Positions 1 through 12,882 of a stretch of 64,000 nt of DNA are shown in pieces (the stretch's first letter is position 1; every line of letters starts with the position of its first letter). The position numbers and the translations under genes were made by a program. The stretch is taken from positions 45,496,961 to 45,560,960 of the forward strand of contig OZ026629.1 of the NCBI GenBank assembly GCA_964020975.1, written 5' to 3'. The notes under the pieces were generated by a model that saw nothing but the letters and a program-made list of their open reading frames with translations, was not told the DNA's origin and did not search any database. This stretch comes from Hermodice carunculata. Its lineage: Eukaryota > Annelida > Polychaeta > Eunicida > Amphinomidae.

Positions 1-123
1 AGCAGCTGTGTAGGTATCAACTGATAGTGTTAGCTGTCCATCAAAATGTTCTTCTGAATGTGATGACTTGTATGCACATACACTACACTGTCCTGCTTCT
101 GCTGCAGATCCATCAATGTCTTT

Positions 124-1261
124 GGGTGCTTTCACACTCAAACAGTAAATACCTTACTCGAAAGATCAACCTGAGATTGCAGTTTTGGAACGATCTTCTT
201 TGATACATTCTGACATGTTCACATTACAACTACAATGCAAACTAGTTTGAACTCAGAATGTATTGTTACTCTTGCATTATTTTCATAAAGCACCCACACT
301 GTTACACACCCATAACGAACTCGGCATACTTGCAGTCCGTATGTTGCATTGTGAGTATCACCATGGAAACTGAAAAATGGCGGGTGAATTGGAGGTCAAC
401 ATGTGTATGTTAATGGTAAAAATGTCATTTTTCCTAATGCGAATCCTGACACATGAACAGAGAGACAGAAGTATACTCCGACAGCGCAAAATAACAAGTA
501 AGACATTTCCTGCAGCTACAGCGGCAATCCATTCAGCTACAGTGTCAAAGGACAGCCAACTTTTTGATGCTAACTATGGCCATGGATTATGGTAGGCTAC
601 TATTCCTGATGTAACTTGGTCTATCTGGCACTGAGAATGTGAAGGCCTCGGTTTCCTTGGTTGACCACGTATTCCGGTGTGCAGCCATTTCTTCCTTGGG
701 AGTAGAAAGACTGAACACGTGCAATTTACATCGTTGTTTGGTAACAGTTTTTTAGCGACCAGAAACGTAACACCAAGGTCATTTCGTGTTCACATTAGGC
801 CTACAAAATGAGGGCGATAAAATAGACCAAGAAGCCATTTATATTCGGGGCATCACCAGGATCTGGCCAAGACCACACCCTTGATGTAGTCTCAGTCGGT
901 TTGGCTTTAGAGCTCTTCTCTGGGCATATTATGCTCCAGAATCTGAACATACCTTCAACACAAGCGTTGACTGAAACGTCCGCCATTTGCTCAAATTAGT
1001 TCAGGGTGACACCAAAATCTAATCAGATCATCTTGCCAGGTATGGTAAGCATATTGCTAAATTTGAGCAAAATACATGTAGGCATTCTGTAGAAATTGTG
1101 GTAACGAGAATGTGCACATCCAGACAGAGAGACAACTACAAAACAAAAAGGGTCCCCCCCCCATGGGGAGGACCCTTAAAAAGTTAGCGTGGAACCGCAA
1201 ACAAACTTGGGCCACTTAAAAAGTCCTGAGATTGAACCAAATTGTCAGTATGAAAGCACCC
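124..1261. mobile_element. Possible non-autonomous DNA transposon, 1.1 kb
   Basis: The left end reads GGGTGCTTTCACACT (124-138) and the right end reads AGTATGAAAGCACCC (1247-1261). These are inverted copies with one mismatch in 15. Both ends are flanked by TTT (121-123 and 1262-1264), which fits a 3-bp target duplication. The GGG terminus and 3-bp duplication resemble PIF/Harbinger-type elements, but TTT is not their usual TWA target, so the superfamily is uncertain. No long transposase frame is visible inside. Two ATGGCGG motifs, at 377 (plus) and 986 (minus), face each other inside it. Confidence 0.4.
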
Positions 1262-1264
1262 TTT

Positions 1265-3300
1265 GATCACAAGACTTGATCAAATCCAGAATGATCAACA
1301 ATATCATATGAAATTTTACAACAGGTCTGGTGTCTTTATATTATACAGTTGTAACTGCATGAATTTTTCAAATACAGTAAAGATAGTAACAGGCTTCTTT
1401 TACCTTAACACAGACCTTTCAACAGGTACAGAGGCCTCTAATCATTTTGTGTGTAGTTTGCTCCATCTGTCTTCAATCCAATACAACTACAGGAGTGTGA
1501 GCGCCTGCCCATGCATTGGTCATGCCACACGCTTTACCATGGAGTGGCAGAACTCACAAGGTGCTGTCCACCACAGACAGACCACAAGTGTTGTGCCACT
1601 CTGTGGCTGTCCAAGTGCCATGCTGAAATGAATGACTCTAGAGGCACTGGCACCAGCAAGGTTTCATTTTTACAGAGGGTTTATCCCAATGGAACCCATT
1701 TTTTTTATTTTTTTTTATTGCCACCAAACATAAAGACAATGAATAGGGGCCTTAGCTCTGATTCTTGGAAGTTCGTTGGCCACTTCTACACTGTAACTTT
1801 AGAACAGGAAGCTTCCAAGCAGTTAAAATACCCTTAGATTATTCTAGGAGGTACAATACCACAGACAATAGAGCCTGCATAAAGGCTATCTGTCAGAGGT
1901 GCAAGGTTCCTATCAAAACTGTTTTTTAACTGGCCGCAATTAAGACCATGCTAGTACTGTGCATATAAGGAATGCCCCCCCTCTCCACCCCTCATCTCCA
2001 CAGGCTGATGGACCAACAGTGATGATGCCTCCTCATAGCAAACTCATCACTGATCACTGACTGACCCTGGTCTTTTTCACAGCGTCATTTATAAATGTTT
2101 AATGAGGAAGGGGTCAGTCTGGTTCATAACCCAGAGCAGCCAGCTCACCACTAGTAATAATTATTTTTCATATGTGATGAATAAAAGAGAATATTACTGC
2201 CAAAAATTCTCACAACTCTCATTAAAACCTGATCCACGGCTACATTACCTGATACTATATACACCACTGTGCAAGCACCTGGCAGTGTATCCTTCATGTA
2301 CTCTGTCTATACCAGCCGCACACACTTACCTCCTGCTCTGACCCGTGGTCTCTCCCAGACAAATGTAAATCTGGCCATTCAACGAGTTCAGCACATTGCC
2401 AGCATCGAATGCACACACTTGCTAGACACCTGAGATTTTAACCTAATTAGGAATGTTGCATCAGAGCTCATTACAGAACCTTTGATTATTTGATTATGCC
2501 TCATTAGCTGCAATGTAGTTGATGAAGCAACACCTCATTACAGAGCGACTGGCCAGTAAAGTGACCACCTCGGATTGATCAATGCCCTAAGTACTGTGTG
2601 TGTAAATCATGTGTACAACTTTTCATGGTTTTCACACTTCAAGCATTTCCATGTAGCCCAGAGTCATTAATTTATTTTATATTTCCCATTAATTCAATGT
2701 TTATATACTTTTTCCTGCGTTTTTTCCCCCAACAATTTTATGCCACCACCAAAAATTAAAACTAGATGTATGACAAAATAAGGTGCTTACAACACACATA
2801 CATCAAAGCTATGGCTGTTTTCTCAATTAGCAGATCAATATATTCGACCCTGGTATTTACACATAATATGTACTTGTTCAAAGTGTTGACATGTGACAAG
2901 TGAGCTGCATACTTTTGGTACTGACAATATTTTATGCAGACATCCCACAAGCAGCTGCACTAGAGCATTACTGCAAATTCACTTGATGTTACAGTGTTTA
3001 AATTTCCGCTTATTTTGTTGATGGCAGAAAAAACACACAATAATTTTAAATACAACTGTATTTGTGTCTTTTTGTCAAGAACAACTTCCTATTAGTCATT
3101 AGTCACTGAAACAGCACTTTAATATATGTTTAATTAGAACATGTATGTCCACGAATAGTGAACTTTAAACTCTTGAAACGCAAAAAAAAAAAAAAAATGC
3201 ATGAACATTTATAGAAGTGAAAATGAGTACATTTACAGTGTCCTTTTTTCCCATTGGTGGATTTTCAGCACATGCACCCACTTGTAATTTCTTTTGTTCA
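1265..3300. other. No gene recognised
   Basis: Only short reading frames, a T-rich run near 1700 and ordinary AT-rich sequence are seen. No conserved coding signal, RNA gene or clear repeat is found. Confidence 0.4.
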
Positions 3301-3301
3301 A

Positions 3302-3304
<3 letters not shown>

Positions 3305-3353
<49 letters not shown>
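3305..3353. repeat. (TA)n microsatellite
   Basis: About 24 uninterrupted AT dinucleotides, seen directly. Confidence 0.95.
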
Positions 3354-3355
<2 letters not shown>

Positions 3356-4366
3356 TAATTTGACATCTTTTATGATGCTGCCAAGAAACCAGAAGCCGAT
3401 CAGCGTAAAATGAGTACTTTTGGAGATATGGCATTAACAAGGCATGGACGGACCGATGGATGCATGCATCCAGATGCACTGGAGTAAAGAATATAACATT
3501 TTGCCTTAGTCCATAATATACACGTACTTCCATTATCATGATAAAAAACACTGTACACTGCCACAGCAAAATCCACTTGGTTCAAAAAATACACACACAG
3601 GTGAAAAAATGGTATGTCATAAACAATCACAAAATCATATAGCACTCGAACAAAAATGTTCCCGGATTCAGGTTCATCCCCAGGGAAATCTTTTCTGCTG
3701 GATAGATTAACTTTCACGTTTGTTCATTTCACAAGTGAAGAAAATGGGCCCGCTCAAAATCAAAATTTAGCACAAGTAAGCTTAAAAGGGTTTTGATAAA
3801 AGATGTTTTGAAAATACTATATTTCCTGTTGCCAAAGTTGTGCGAATGTGTCAATAAATTCCACTTCTAGTAAACTGTGGAACCTGTGAGTGAATAAAAT
3901 TATGGGTCATGCAATTTGTGCAGCCTCCATAGAAGTAAAACATACAAATGTCTGTCTGTTAAAACAGCAACTGAATGTCTTGCTTTCTGTTCAAGTGAAC
4001 TCAACAATGTTAAATGGACAGGTAAAATGACAAATATTGTCACTGTTGTCTGATCGTTTACCTTCTGGGATTAAATGATACAGAATGTGTTTTTTAATCT
4101 TTCAGTGCTGTGTCCAGTCTGAAATTATACATAAAAACAAGCGACACATGAGCTATATCAATTTGCACCTACATCTTCATTTCAAAGCTGTGTGTCCTCA
4201 AGTGGCTTCTGAACATATAAAACTTACACATGTGCTTTTAGTGTCTGACCTGTCCACCAAATGGCACTTTGCTCCACATGTAATCATAGCTTATTTGTGC
4301 AATTCCTGTGATGGATATCTGAATTGAACTCCTGTATTTCTTGGCATATGGACGAAATGACTGTAG

Positions 4367-4432
4367 GGGCTGTTGAGGCCATTTACTGCATGAGCCACGT
4401 CAGTGGCTCACCCAGAATGGCCTCAACAGCCC
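4367..4432. other. Strong 66-nt hairpin (pre-miRNA-like or tiny foldback)
   Basis: A 17-bp perfect arm, GGGCTGTTGAGGCCATT (4367-4383), pairs with 4416-4432. After a small 7/5 internal loop an inner 8-bp stem, TGAGCCAC with GTGGCTCA, closes on a GTCA tetraloop. The size and shape resemble a microRNA precursor, but a miniature foldback element would look the same. The hairpin itself is certain; its function is not. Confidence 0.6.
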
Positions 4433-5649
4433 TGTCAGCCATTCATCCATGTGAATCTAAATGTGGGCATTCAATACTTATATTTATATTTATCTGAATA
4501 CATTTCAGTTTAAAATCTGCTACCATAATAAAAACAAAAAACGCCCTGTTAAAATCTTACTAAATTCACTCACACCAACTTCGTATAGTAGGAATAAACA
4601 TGTTAGACAGAACAACCATGACAAATGATGACGTCTAACAGTAAACAAAGACGCTAACACATTTAATATGGTTCTTGAAAGAAACATTTTATTCAATGTT
4701 TCGGGAGGAAGTTCTACCATGTAACTGTAGTAATTTTTTGGTTTAAAAACATATTTATGTTGTGTTTACAACTATATTCTTCCAGGGTCATGTCATGTTG
4801 AAAGGAGAGGAGAGAGCAGAACCACTGGTTCCACGGGTTCTGGGGCGAAGAAGTTGGAACTGGTACGCCTATGCCAGAACGGGGCATCCCTTATCCCTCA
4901 CACTTTTCCTGTGCTTCTCTTGCCTTCCCAGACCTTCTTTACAACTTTATCTTTCTTATCTGATAAGACGGAAGTCCTCAAAATATATATCAAAGCAATT
5001 CTACATTGCCAAACACACACGACTTGATCACATCACCGGAACGAGAGATCTCTTGGTCCACCATAGACTCTATTGTATACTGATACAAAACTTTGTGAAC
5101 TAGCAGACCCAGTGAACCGGCAGTGAATTGTTGATAAATACATTGAGTTAGGAGTGTCACATAAGGAATAATTATGATCACAATTTCCCTTTGAACAGGT
5201 GCATGTTGTTTTTTTAAATTCGTGCAATCATCTTGTAAAACATAAGCCCCGCTCTTCACAAATCAACATCTATTATGACGGACCTCTTATTCCTACCATT
5301 GATCAACTTGTGTTTTACCATGTAGATTTCTTTTAATATACATTTCTAGCCAACCTTGTTATTACACAGGAAAGACAAAAGTGACAGGCAAGTCTTGGAG
5401 ACCGTAAACAGCCAAAGAAAAGCACATTCCTTTCTGCCTTTTAGCCTGAGCTGAAAAAATTACACCCTCAAAAACCTTGTAATAATGGACTTTAAAGTGC
5501 AGGCAAAATGTTAGCATATGAGAGCAAATGGCAAGTACATGGGAGAAAATGCTTAACGTTGGAAGGCATGAAAGCAGTCAGGCTGGGCACAGGCACAGGT
5601 GAAAGGGCGGGAGGAGTTTGAACAGCAGCATTGTTGATGTATGATGATT

Positions 5650-5838
5650 TTTGGAATTCAAAAAAAAAAAAAAAAAAATTGGCATTAAAAAAAAAAAAAA
5701 ATAAAAATATGACCCCACCCCCAAAAAATACCCCAAAAGGTGAAGGGGGGAAAAAACTTCTTCCAAAACTAAGATTGGAGCCCATGACCTCCGAATTTCA
5801 GAGCAAGCGCGTTACCACTGATCCACACACTCTCTTGT
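5650..5838 (-). repeat. tRNA-derived SINE-like unit
   Basis: Read on the minus strand, 5838 to about 5765 has an A-box-like stretch (TGGATCAGTGGTAACGC) and, at tRNA spacing, a B-box-like stretch (GGGCTCCAATC). A low-complexity tail of T and G runs follows, down to about 5660. This is the layout of a tRNA-derived SINE. No complete cloverleaf can be drawn, so it is not called a tRNA gene. Confidence 0.45.
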
Positions 5839-7250
5839 GAAACAGAGTAGAATTTGAAAGGGATAATGTTACAATCTTAAACACATGACATAGTCGTCAT
5901 CAGAATAATGGCACCTGTCTTGCAACAAAGTGATCAGTCAATTCAAAAGTTTAAGGAGAGATATCAGGCGTTTTAGGCAGACTCGCGAAAAACAAGAAAA
6001 AAAAAAACATTGCTTGGGGAGTAGGTAGTGACACGACTGTTGAATATGGAGTGAAATCGATGCTCTGTTTTCGAGTTTTTCTTTACAACACTGTGTATTA
6101 ATATATAGATGCTGGGAAACATTTCCCTCCAAAAGTTACTGCCCACCAAACATTTAACAATGAAAGGGAAAACATGCCTAGAAGTATGACGAACACAACT
6201 CTGAATGGTTGTGTCTGTCACTTGGTTGACAAAAGTATGCAAAGGCAGCGAAGGAATGCATGTGTTAGCTGGCTGTGGTCTGTGTCCTGGTCTAGGTTGA
6301 GAGACCAGCAGGCTCCAGGCTAAACATGTTTCATAATTATTCATGGAATGTGTCTGCCTGGCAATAACCTGTCAACATCCTAGGAGTCCCTACACATAAA
6401 ATTAAATGCTCCAATGGATCCACAGAAGTGTAGGATAATGTCAAGAATAAACACATCTAATGTCAACTTTTGTTGTTATTCAACATGCTTCACTAATGCA
6501 TAGCCAAAGAAATAATAACATACTTCACAAGCACAGCAAGTTTGGGGGAGGGGGCAAAAATCATTTCTGCTAATTGTACAACATTTTAGCAAAATACAGC
6601 GCTTGTCCCTTTACATGGTTCTTTTCTCAACAATTTTCCTCCAGAGACACAGATCAAAAATGAACATATGGAGGAAAACTGTTTTACTTGTTAATGTAAC
6701 CAAAAATGTCACTTTTAAATTGGAATATAACAACATCTGGCATTGTTCACCACAGTCCCTGGGTAGATCACCATTCTATGGGACATGTGGGCAGTCTTAA
6801 TAATCTCAACACAGAATTTTTTCATTACAATCCAGTGACTAAAGTCACACATTTAATATAAATTGTTAAAACAATTAGGCATTTCACATCCCGTCATATC
6901 CCACACAGGGTATTACAATACTATATACGGCAAGGACTGGTTACCAGGCTGCTTTCCATTTTTTTATTTCATCAATACACTAACTTACCAACAAACTAAC
7001 ACTGAACATATTTATATGAAAATAATAATACCCTCAGTGTCATATGAATTTTCATACCCTATTTATACCCCCTAGTCACCCATGATGAATTAATGTGTAG
7101 TCAAGGCAAATTCTACAATGTTCCAAGACAGTCTTGACACAAAAATAATATATATACTAATATTCCTGTGAAAATTCCACTGCATTCATAATGTCTGTGT
7201 ACAAACACATTCCTTTGTGTCTGTGTGCATTTTTTTTCAGTATTCTTTGT
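5839..7250. other. No gene recognised
   Basis: AT-rich sequence without an extended conserved frame, clear splice-bounded exon or obvious repeat. Confidence 0.4.
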
Positions 7251-7257
7251 TTGTTTA

Positions 7258-8855
7258 TTTGGTTCTGACTTTCTGTCACTTGAGGTTTCCATAGACTTTC
7301 CCTGCAACTACTAGACCTAGAATCTTCATATTTGGCATCGGTATAGCACCACCAGCAAAGTCAAGCTTTGGATATTAATAGTTATGATGCACAAATTTAT
7401 ATAAATTATATTAGGACCATTAAAAATGTTTAAAACTACAGGTGGCTTAGCAGTCAATTAAATCATAATGAAAACATGATTTCTCTGTTAACATCAGTAC
7501 TTGCTGCCATCTAGAGCCTGTTTATTACACAGAATTCTTCCTTTACACCCTAATATTGTCTGGATGAGTTTCCGGATACCACTGAACAGAAAAACAGCAA
7601 AATATACCCAAAACAGCATAACTGTGAAGTTGTGCACCTCATTTTAAATTGTCACAATAGTAATGGAAATTATGCAAATTAGGTTAAACAAAAATTTCAA
7701 ATCCTGCATAGCTCCAACGCTATTATAGCTACAGGTGTCATTTCCATTTCAATTTCTCGATTTTTGCTACCGATACATTCAATGAACCATAAATAAAACT
7801 TGTAGAACTCAAAATTTATGCTAATTAGATAAATTTTACAAATTTAAACACTGAATAACTGTAACAGGTAAAGGTACCTTTCCAAGTTCAATTCGTAAGT
7901 TTGTGCTTGAAGCACATCCAATAAATAGTGAACAAAGTTGCAGCACATTAATTTTACTTAATTACGTAAAATGCACAAAATTTAAATATTTGAGTGTCTT
8001 TAAAACTACAATGGATAGAGATGTCTTTCCAACTTCACATATTCGTACTATAGGAGCATCCGATGAACAAAAGTAGCACAGTATTTTGATGCAAACTATG
8101 CCAACTGATACACAACATTTTTAAACATTGAATATCTTGAACACTATTTATACAGAAGTTTCAATCCAGATTCTATACACGCTTCACTTACAAGTACACA
8201 TGGGTATGAAAGATTGCAGCACTTTAATACAAACCGCAAGTTTTGAAGGCACATAGTATATTACAGATCTTGAAATACTTTGCCTGTGTAAGCACAGACT
8301 TACTACTTACTGTGAAACAAATTGTCTCTTCTAGTCTTTTTTCTTTCTCTCCATCAGGTCTGTGTTGTTTCCCTACTGCTGCTAGAGCCACAATCTCTAT
8401 ATTTGGTATGAATATAGCCATGTCAGTAAAGTTGTTGCTCTGATAAGATCACAGAACTTCCACACTAAGCAAATTCAGGGAATTCATGTTTTTACATCCT
8501 AGGAAGGGTAGTGCTCATGAAGTCCACAATGGAAACACAGCAGTCCCTCCTTGTGTGAGACCACAACAAGGGCATGTAGACGAGTGCTCACATACAACAT
8601 ACAGTCTCTCATCAGAGGTAGAATAACATTGAACATAGCACATGTTAGGAATCTGAAGCATGTGATCTCGTAAGAATGGTCTCTCACAGGAGGGATCACT
8701 TTATACATAAGCTGCTTCTTTTCAACAATCTGTTTCTTCTTTCACTTTCTCTCTTTCCTTCCAGTTTCCAAAGCTTTTCTCTCCCACCATTAAAGCCAGA
8801 AGAACCAAATTTGGTGTGGATTTAGCCCTATCAGTAAAGTTATATATATACTAGA
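7258..8855. repeat. Degenerate tandem/dispersed repeat block
   Basis: Three related modules lie at about 7258-7400, 8330-8445 and 8735-8855. Each has a pyrimidine-rich lead followed by a variant of ATATTTGGTATGAATATAGCC and then GTCAGTAAAGTTG. Between the first two, about 7640-8240, at least four diverged units of about 145 bp repeat in tandem. Each has an AT-rich core (for example AAATTTAAACACTGAATAACTG) followed by a more mixed stretch. No coding potential is seen. Confidence 0.55.
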
Positions 8856-8920
8856 GACATCATATCACAGGATCATGATTATAATAAAGTAAAGAGAAAA
8901 TACAGGAACTACACATATAC

Positions 8921-9046
8921 CTAAAAAGCTAAAAGTTGGACAAAATTTGTTTGGTGGATCCTCAATGATTAAAACTCTAAATGGTGAACGAGATACCTCA
9001 GACTCAGCTACACCATTACTTGCATTCTGAGATCTTATCCATGTGG
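8921..9046 (-). CDS. Possible second coding exon of the CARD gene
   Basis: On the minus strand an open 126-bp segment is bounded by an acceptor (CATATCCTCAG) and a donor (TTTTTAG then GTATATG). It encodes 42 residues beginning ATWIRSQNASNGVAESEV and containing RVLIIEDPPNKFCPT. Its phases are 1 at both ends, which matches the phase-1 donor of the CARD exon at 12883. The peptide has no family that I recognise. The phase match may be chance, so the exon is tentative. Confidence 0.3.
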
Positions 9047-9369
9047 CTGAGGATATGGTTAACAAAATCAGCACCAGGTAGCATAGAGCATAGGTATGCA
9101 CAGAAGAAACTCCAAAAGAGACGCCTTCCTATGATGGTACTTTTGACGATTGTACCAGTCATAATATATAAAATTGATAAAAGAAAGTGACACATAGGTT
9201 ACTATACTGGCTATTCAAAGTAAAGACTCCATGTAATAAATGTGTAATAATTAACATGCCCCAGTAATCAGTTATTTCCACTTGCCTTGCACTCAATGTT
9301 GCACTCTCTTTGTTGTTATCAGTTTGACTGCATAAATAGCACATTAATAATGTTGAGTATCTTGACATA

Positions 9370-9615
9370 GCACAGACAGTTGAGGTATATGTAAAGTTTC
9401 TTTAGAAGTGACCATGTACCACATTGAAATCAGTATACAAGCCAGAAGTAGGAGTGGACTTGATTGATATGCACTGAAGTTGGATATCCAGTTTCAGATT
9501 GAAAATGGTAAAATTGCAGTGTTTCAAATGTAGTCCAACTGGCATATATGTACAGCTTCTTTAGAAGTGAGCATGTAACACATTGGTGTTTCAATTGTAG
9601 TCCAACTGCCAACTA
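9370..9615. repeat. Imperfect tandem duplication, about 170 bp
   Basis: The string TTCTTTAGAAGTGA followed by CATGTA-CACATTG occurs at about 9400 and again at about 9556. A GTAGTCCAACTG segment also occurs twice (9529 and 9597). No coding role is seen. Confidence 0.6.
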
Positions 9616-9619
9616 TGTA

Positions 9620-10490
9620 CTGGAAAAAGCCACACAGTAGAACAAACACTTCAGCCGAAGAACATAACTTGTGGTGGGCCACAGGACTTACATGGATCAG
9701 TCCATGTCCCTGTTTTTCAATCCTCTAGAGACAGTGTCAGAAATCCAACAAAGTCCCCTAATTAATTCCTATTCCCATGTGGATTCAGATTAATTAGTAT
9801 AAACTGAACATAAAGTCATTTTCAATCAATATTCTGTCACGTTTTAATTGTTTATTTGAATAATCTGATGTCAGTTTCACATTACAAGAAAATGAGAGTG
9901 CAAGACTGGCATACAGTACTGTCAAGCATGCACATCTACTTATTTGTGATTAATTGTATGGGTCCCGCTAATGAAGCAATCTGAATTTAAACGCCAATAC
10001 TAATATTGATCAGTTCAATAACTAACTTACTCTTCAATGTCAACCTCGAATTTGAAACTGATATAAATGACTGATCACCAAATTTTCCTTTGTCTTTGAA
10101 ACACACCATTAAAATTGGATTTACGTGTATTGGACAGTGTCCAGTTATATCCAGGACCTGTTGTTTTTACTTTTACTGTTTTTTTTTTGTTTTTTGACAT
10201 GAACAACTAAGCAAATGTCTTTGCAGTGAGGGATTCACATTTTGACATGGTTTGGAAGGACACAGTGCTGGCACCTTTGTGTGAACTGACATGTGCTGGT
10301 CTTGTTGTAAGCACTTTTTGATACAGTTTTTTAATGTTGGTGTCCTGTGTGTAAATTTCAAAACATGTCGATATAGAAATATTAACATTCTAAAAGAAAA
10401 GAAATATTGGAGTGACATGTGATGGTATTGTTTAACCACTTTTTACTCTTTTTTTTTTGGGGGGGGGGGGGTATTATTTGCATATAATTA
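9620..10490. other. No gene recognised
   Basis: Ordinary AT-rich sequence with a T-rich tract near 10185 and a T8G12 tract near 10450. No supported gene. Confidence 0.4.
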
Positions 10491-10494
10491 GTTT

Positions 10495-10700
10495 GCCTTA
10501 AAAGCTGACTAGGGGAAGCAGGTGAAAAGAGTTCCTATCACTGTGACTGTGCACGCTGGTTTTCTCCGAGTCCTTCAGTTTCCTCCAGCAAACAAGCAGG
10601 TAGGAAAGTATACCCCACAATCTGTGCCATGGAGAATGATTAATATAGGCTTGGCCTGTTTCGCAATCCATGTAAGATATGGGTCTATACTTTTTTAAAG
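10495..10700 (+). repeat. Dispersed SINE-like repeat, copy 1
   Basis: This stretch shares ordered blocks with 31470-31690: GAGTTCCTA-C-CTGT-ACTGT, then a TTTTCTCCGAGT-like block, then TCTGTGCCATGGAGA and CAATCCATGTAA. The centre (TTTTCTCCGAGTCCTTCAG) resembles the core found in several animal SINE families. The family assignment is inference; the homology between the two copies is seen directly. Confidence 0.55.
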
Positions 10701-11018
10701 CTGACCAGGCTCTGCAACATCTCTAACTAACTACTGCTCTGCCTCTGGACACCAAGATTTTATTTGTTGTCAGAGCATGGCGGTATAGTCAGAGACTACT
10801 ATCTGGCCTAGATACATTCATGGCCAGACTAATAAAAGTGCACAGTCACCTTCACAAAGGACTGATGAACCAATCAGAAAGTGGATCTCTGTCATCTTGG
10901 CAATTGGCAGTATGTGTGCCCTGTTGCACTGCAGTCTCTTACCATGGTAACCACAGTAGGCCAAACCAAGGTGCTTTTTCAATGCTGACGCAATGATCAT
11001 GCAGCCAACGGAGATGTA

Positions 11019-11074
11019 CACAGTTTCCTCTACTCTAGTTTGTATACATACAAACTAGAGTAGAGGAAACTGTG
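11019..11074. repeat. Perfect palindrome, 27-bp arms
   Basis: Bases 11019-11045 are the exact reverse complement of 11048-11074, separated by only two bases (AC). The arm begins CACAGTTTCCTCTACTC. Such a structure can extrude as a cruciform. The lack of any mismatch implies recent origin, gene conversion, or an assembly or cloning artefact. Confidence 0.95.
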
Positions 11075-11881
11075 AGTTTGGTCCGGTACTCAGCTGAATT
11101 AACAATCCAATATGCAGAATTCTTCAGGCTAAAGATGTGTATTCCCATTGGATTGCATGTTAAAATAACCTCAAATTAAAAGACAACTTTTACAGCTGCA
11201 AGAATAAAATTTATGTAAACATTTTAGCTATACACATTTTAACACAAAAATTTTGCTGTTTCTGCAACGATCTGTTTTAAAGTTTTTAAGCTGTAAATTA
11301 CAATGAAAAGTAGAGAGTTTCTCTCAGAGGTAAAACGGGTAAAATTCTGGTTCTGAGGGTAAGCCTCAGAACCCTAAAATGTTTGAAAGTAGAATGCAAA
11401 ATGATGCAACCTGGGGCATTCTGGGGCTAAAAATTGATACTTTCAAAGCCTTCTTGATGCCTAAGCATCCAGAAGTGATGTAGAAATTGATTCTAGAGCA
11501 ACTAAATTTTAAACATTTACTGGGGAAGGGCCCTCAGACCACGGGCCCAATGATATGGCTTCAGCATGTGACACGCCTTTGGCAAATTTCCGTGCCCTAC
11601 ATTTTTTTCTGGAGAGAACATTGAGAAAGATAGAGAGCAAGGTGCAGTTGCCATTATTTTATTTCTTTTTTTTTATTTTTCATTTTTTGGTTGCTGTTGC
11701 TAAATTATTTTTCATTTTACTCTTATTATTATTGGGAGGGGGCATGAAGCTACGTTTTAGATGGGTTGCACCCCAGCTGAAGGCTGATCTACAACATCTT
11801 CACATTTTTTTTCTCCTTCTTTACACACCTGAGATTGCAGTGCATTTTTTATTACTGAGACTGGGAAGACAAATATTGTAT

Positions 11882-12018
11882 ACAGACCTTCATGTTTGAA
11901 AGGAAAACATAGCAAACACAAAATAATAATGTTCTCACCCAGCCTAATTTGCAGACCTTCATGCTTGAAAGGAAAACATAGCAAACACAAAATAATGTTC
12001 TCACCTAGCCAAATTTGC
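11882..12018. repeat. Two-copy tandem duplication, about 67 bp
   Basis: A unit beginning CAGACCTTCATG and ending in AATTTGC occurs twice head to tail (about 11882-11952 and 11951-12018), nearly identical apart from a short TAA indel. Confidence 0.85.
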
Positions 12019-12063
12019 TCATCGTGAATTTAGTCTGTTATTTCTTTTAAGTGTGCCTTTCCA

Positions 12064-12100
12064 ATTTTTTTTTTTTTTTTGCGGGGGGGGGGGGGGGGGC
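12064..12100. repeat. T16 followed by G18 homopolymer pair
   Basis: A run of T is followed by GC and a long uninterrupted run of G. The G run could form a quadruplex and is also a typical site of sequencing error. Confidence 0.85.
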
Positions 12101-12882
12101 ATGAAAATTGCAAACATAAATATGCCAGATTTATAGCATTTTTTTACTTTCAAATTTGTATGACAGAAAAAGTCTGTCAAAGTGTATTCAGTCAGTCATC
12201 TCCAAACAGTAAGACGTAATTTTACGGTGCCTACCATAACTTCACTTCATCACTTGCTCCAGGCACGCCATGAAATGATGAAGCCTATATTTTCAACATC
12301 TTCATGACTTCATTAATCAAGTGCCCCTGGGGATCAAAGTGGTAACCTGTTATTACAATACACAGTAATGTACACCTTACATAAACAATTTTACAACTGA
12401 CAGCGCAGACGGCATGGCCCATGCTGTTGTGTATTGGCTGCACCGCCCGTATTGTCATTTGTAGGCCATAAACGAATCAACACAGCGACGTCATATTTGA
12501 CGCTTCACATGGTTGACCCAGTTTAACAACATGCCAAGCTGGGAATCCTACTTTTCGCCCGACATAACAAGTTGCACACACAGTATACACTTATGAGCGA
12601 CACTCTACATTATGAAATCATTACTTTTATATCAAATGCATGTGTTTCTACAGTGCCACCTGCCCGAAGAAAAACTTTGTTCAACTACTTTCCTCGCCAG
12701 GTGCGTGTTGTTACGCCAGGAATTCCAGTTTGAAAACCACTTGCTGCTTGCATTGAAACTTCACTTCAGCAAACGAAGTGGTTTCTCTTCCATATAGGTT
12801 ATCTTGGCCTCGTGTCTTTTTTCATAAAACATGCAAACTTGTATTGTTGCAAATGAAATGAAAGAAACAAAGTTGCTGTTAC

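Noticed and set aside
377-595. Plus-strand frame starting MAGELEVNMCM in an AAATGGCGGG context
   Set aside because: After six codons it reads as non-coding sequence, has no clear donor, and lies inside the putative transposon.
5033-5259. Minus-strand segment VHKVLYQYTIESMVDQEISR as a further CARD-gene exon
   Set aside because: An acceptor in phase 1 exists, but the donor is weak and nothing in the peptide is recognisable.
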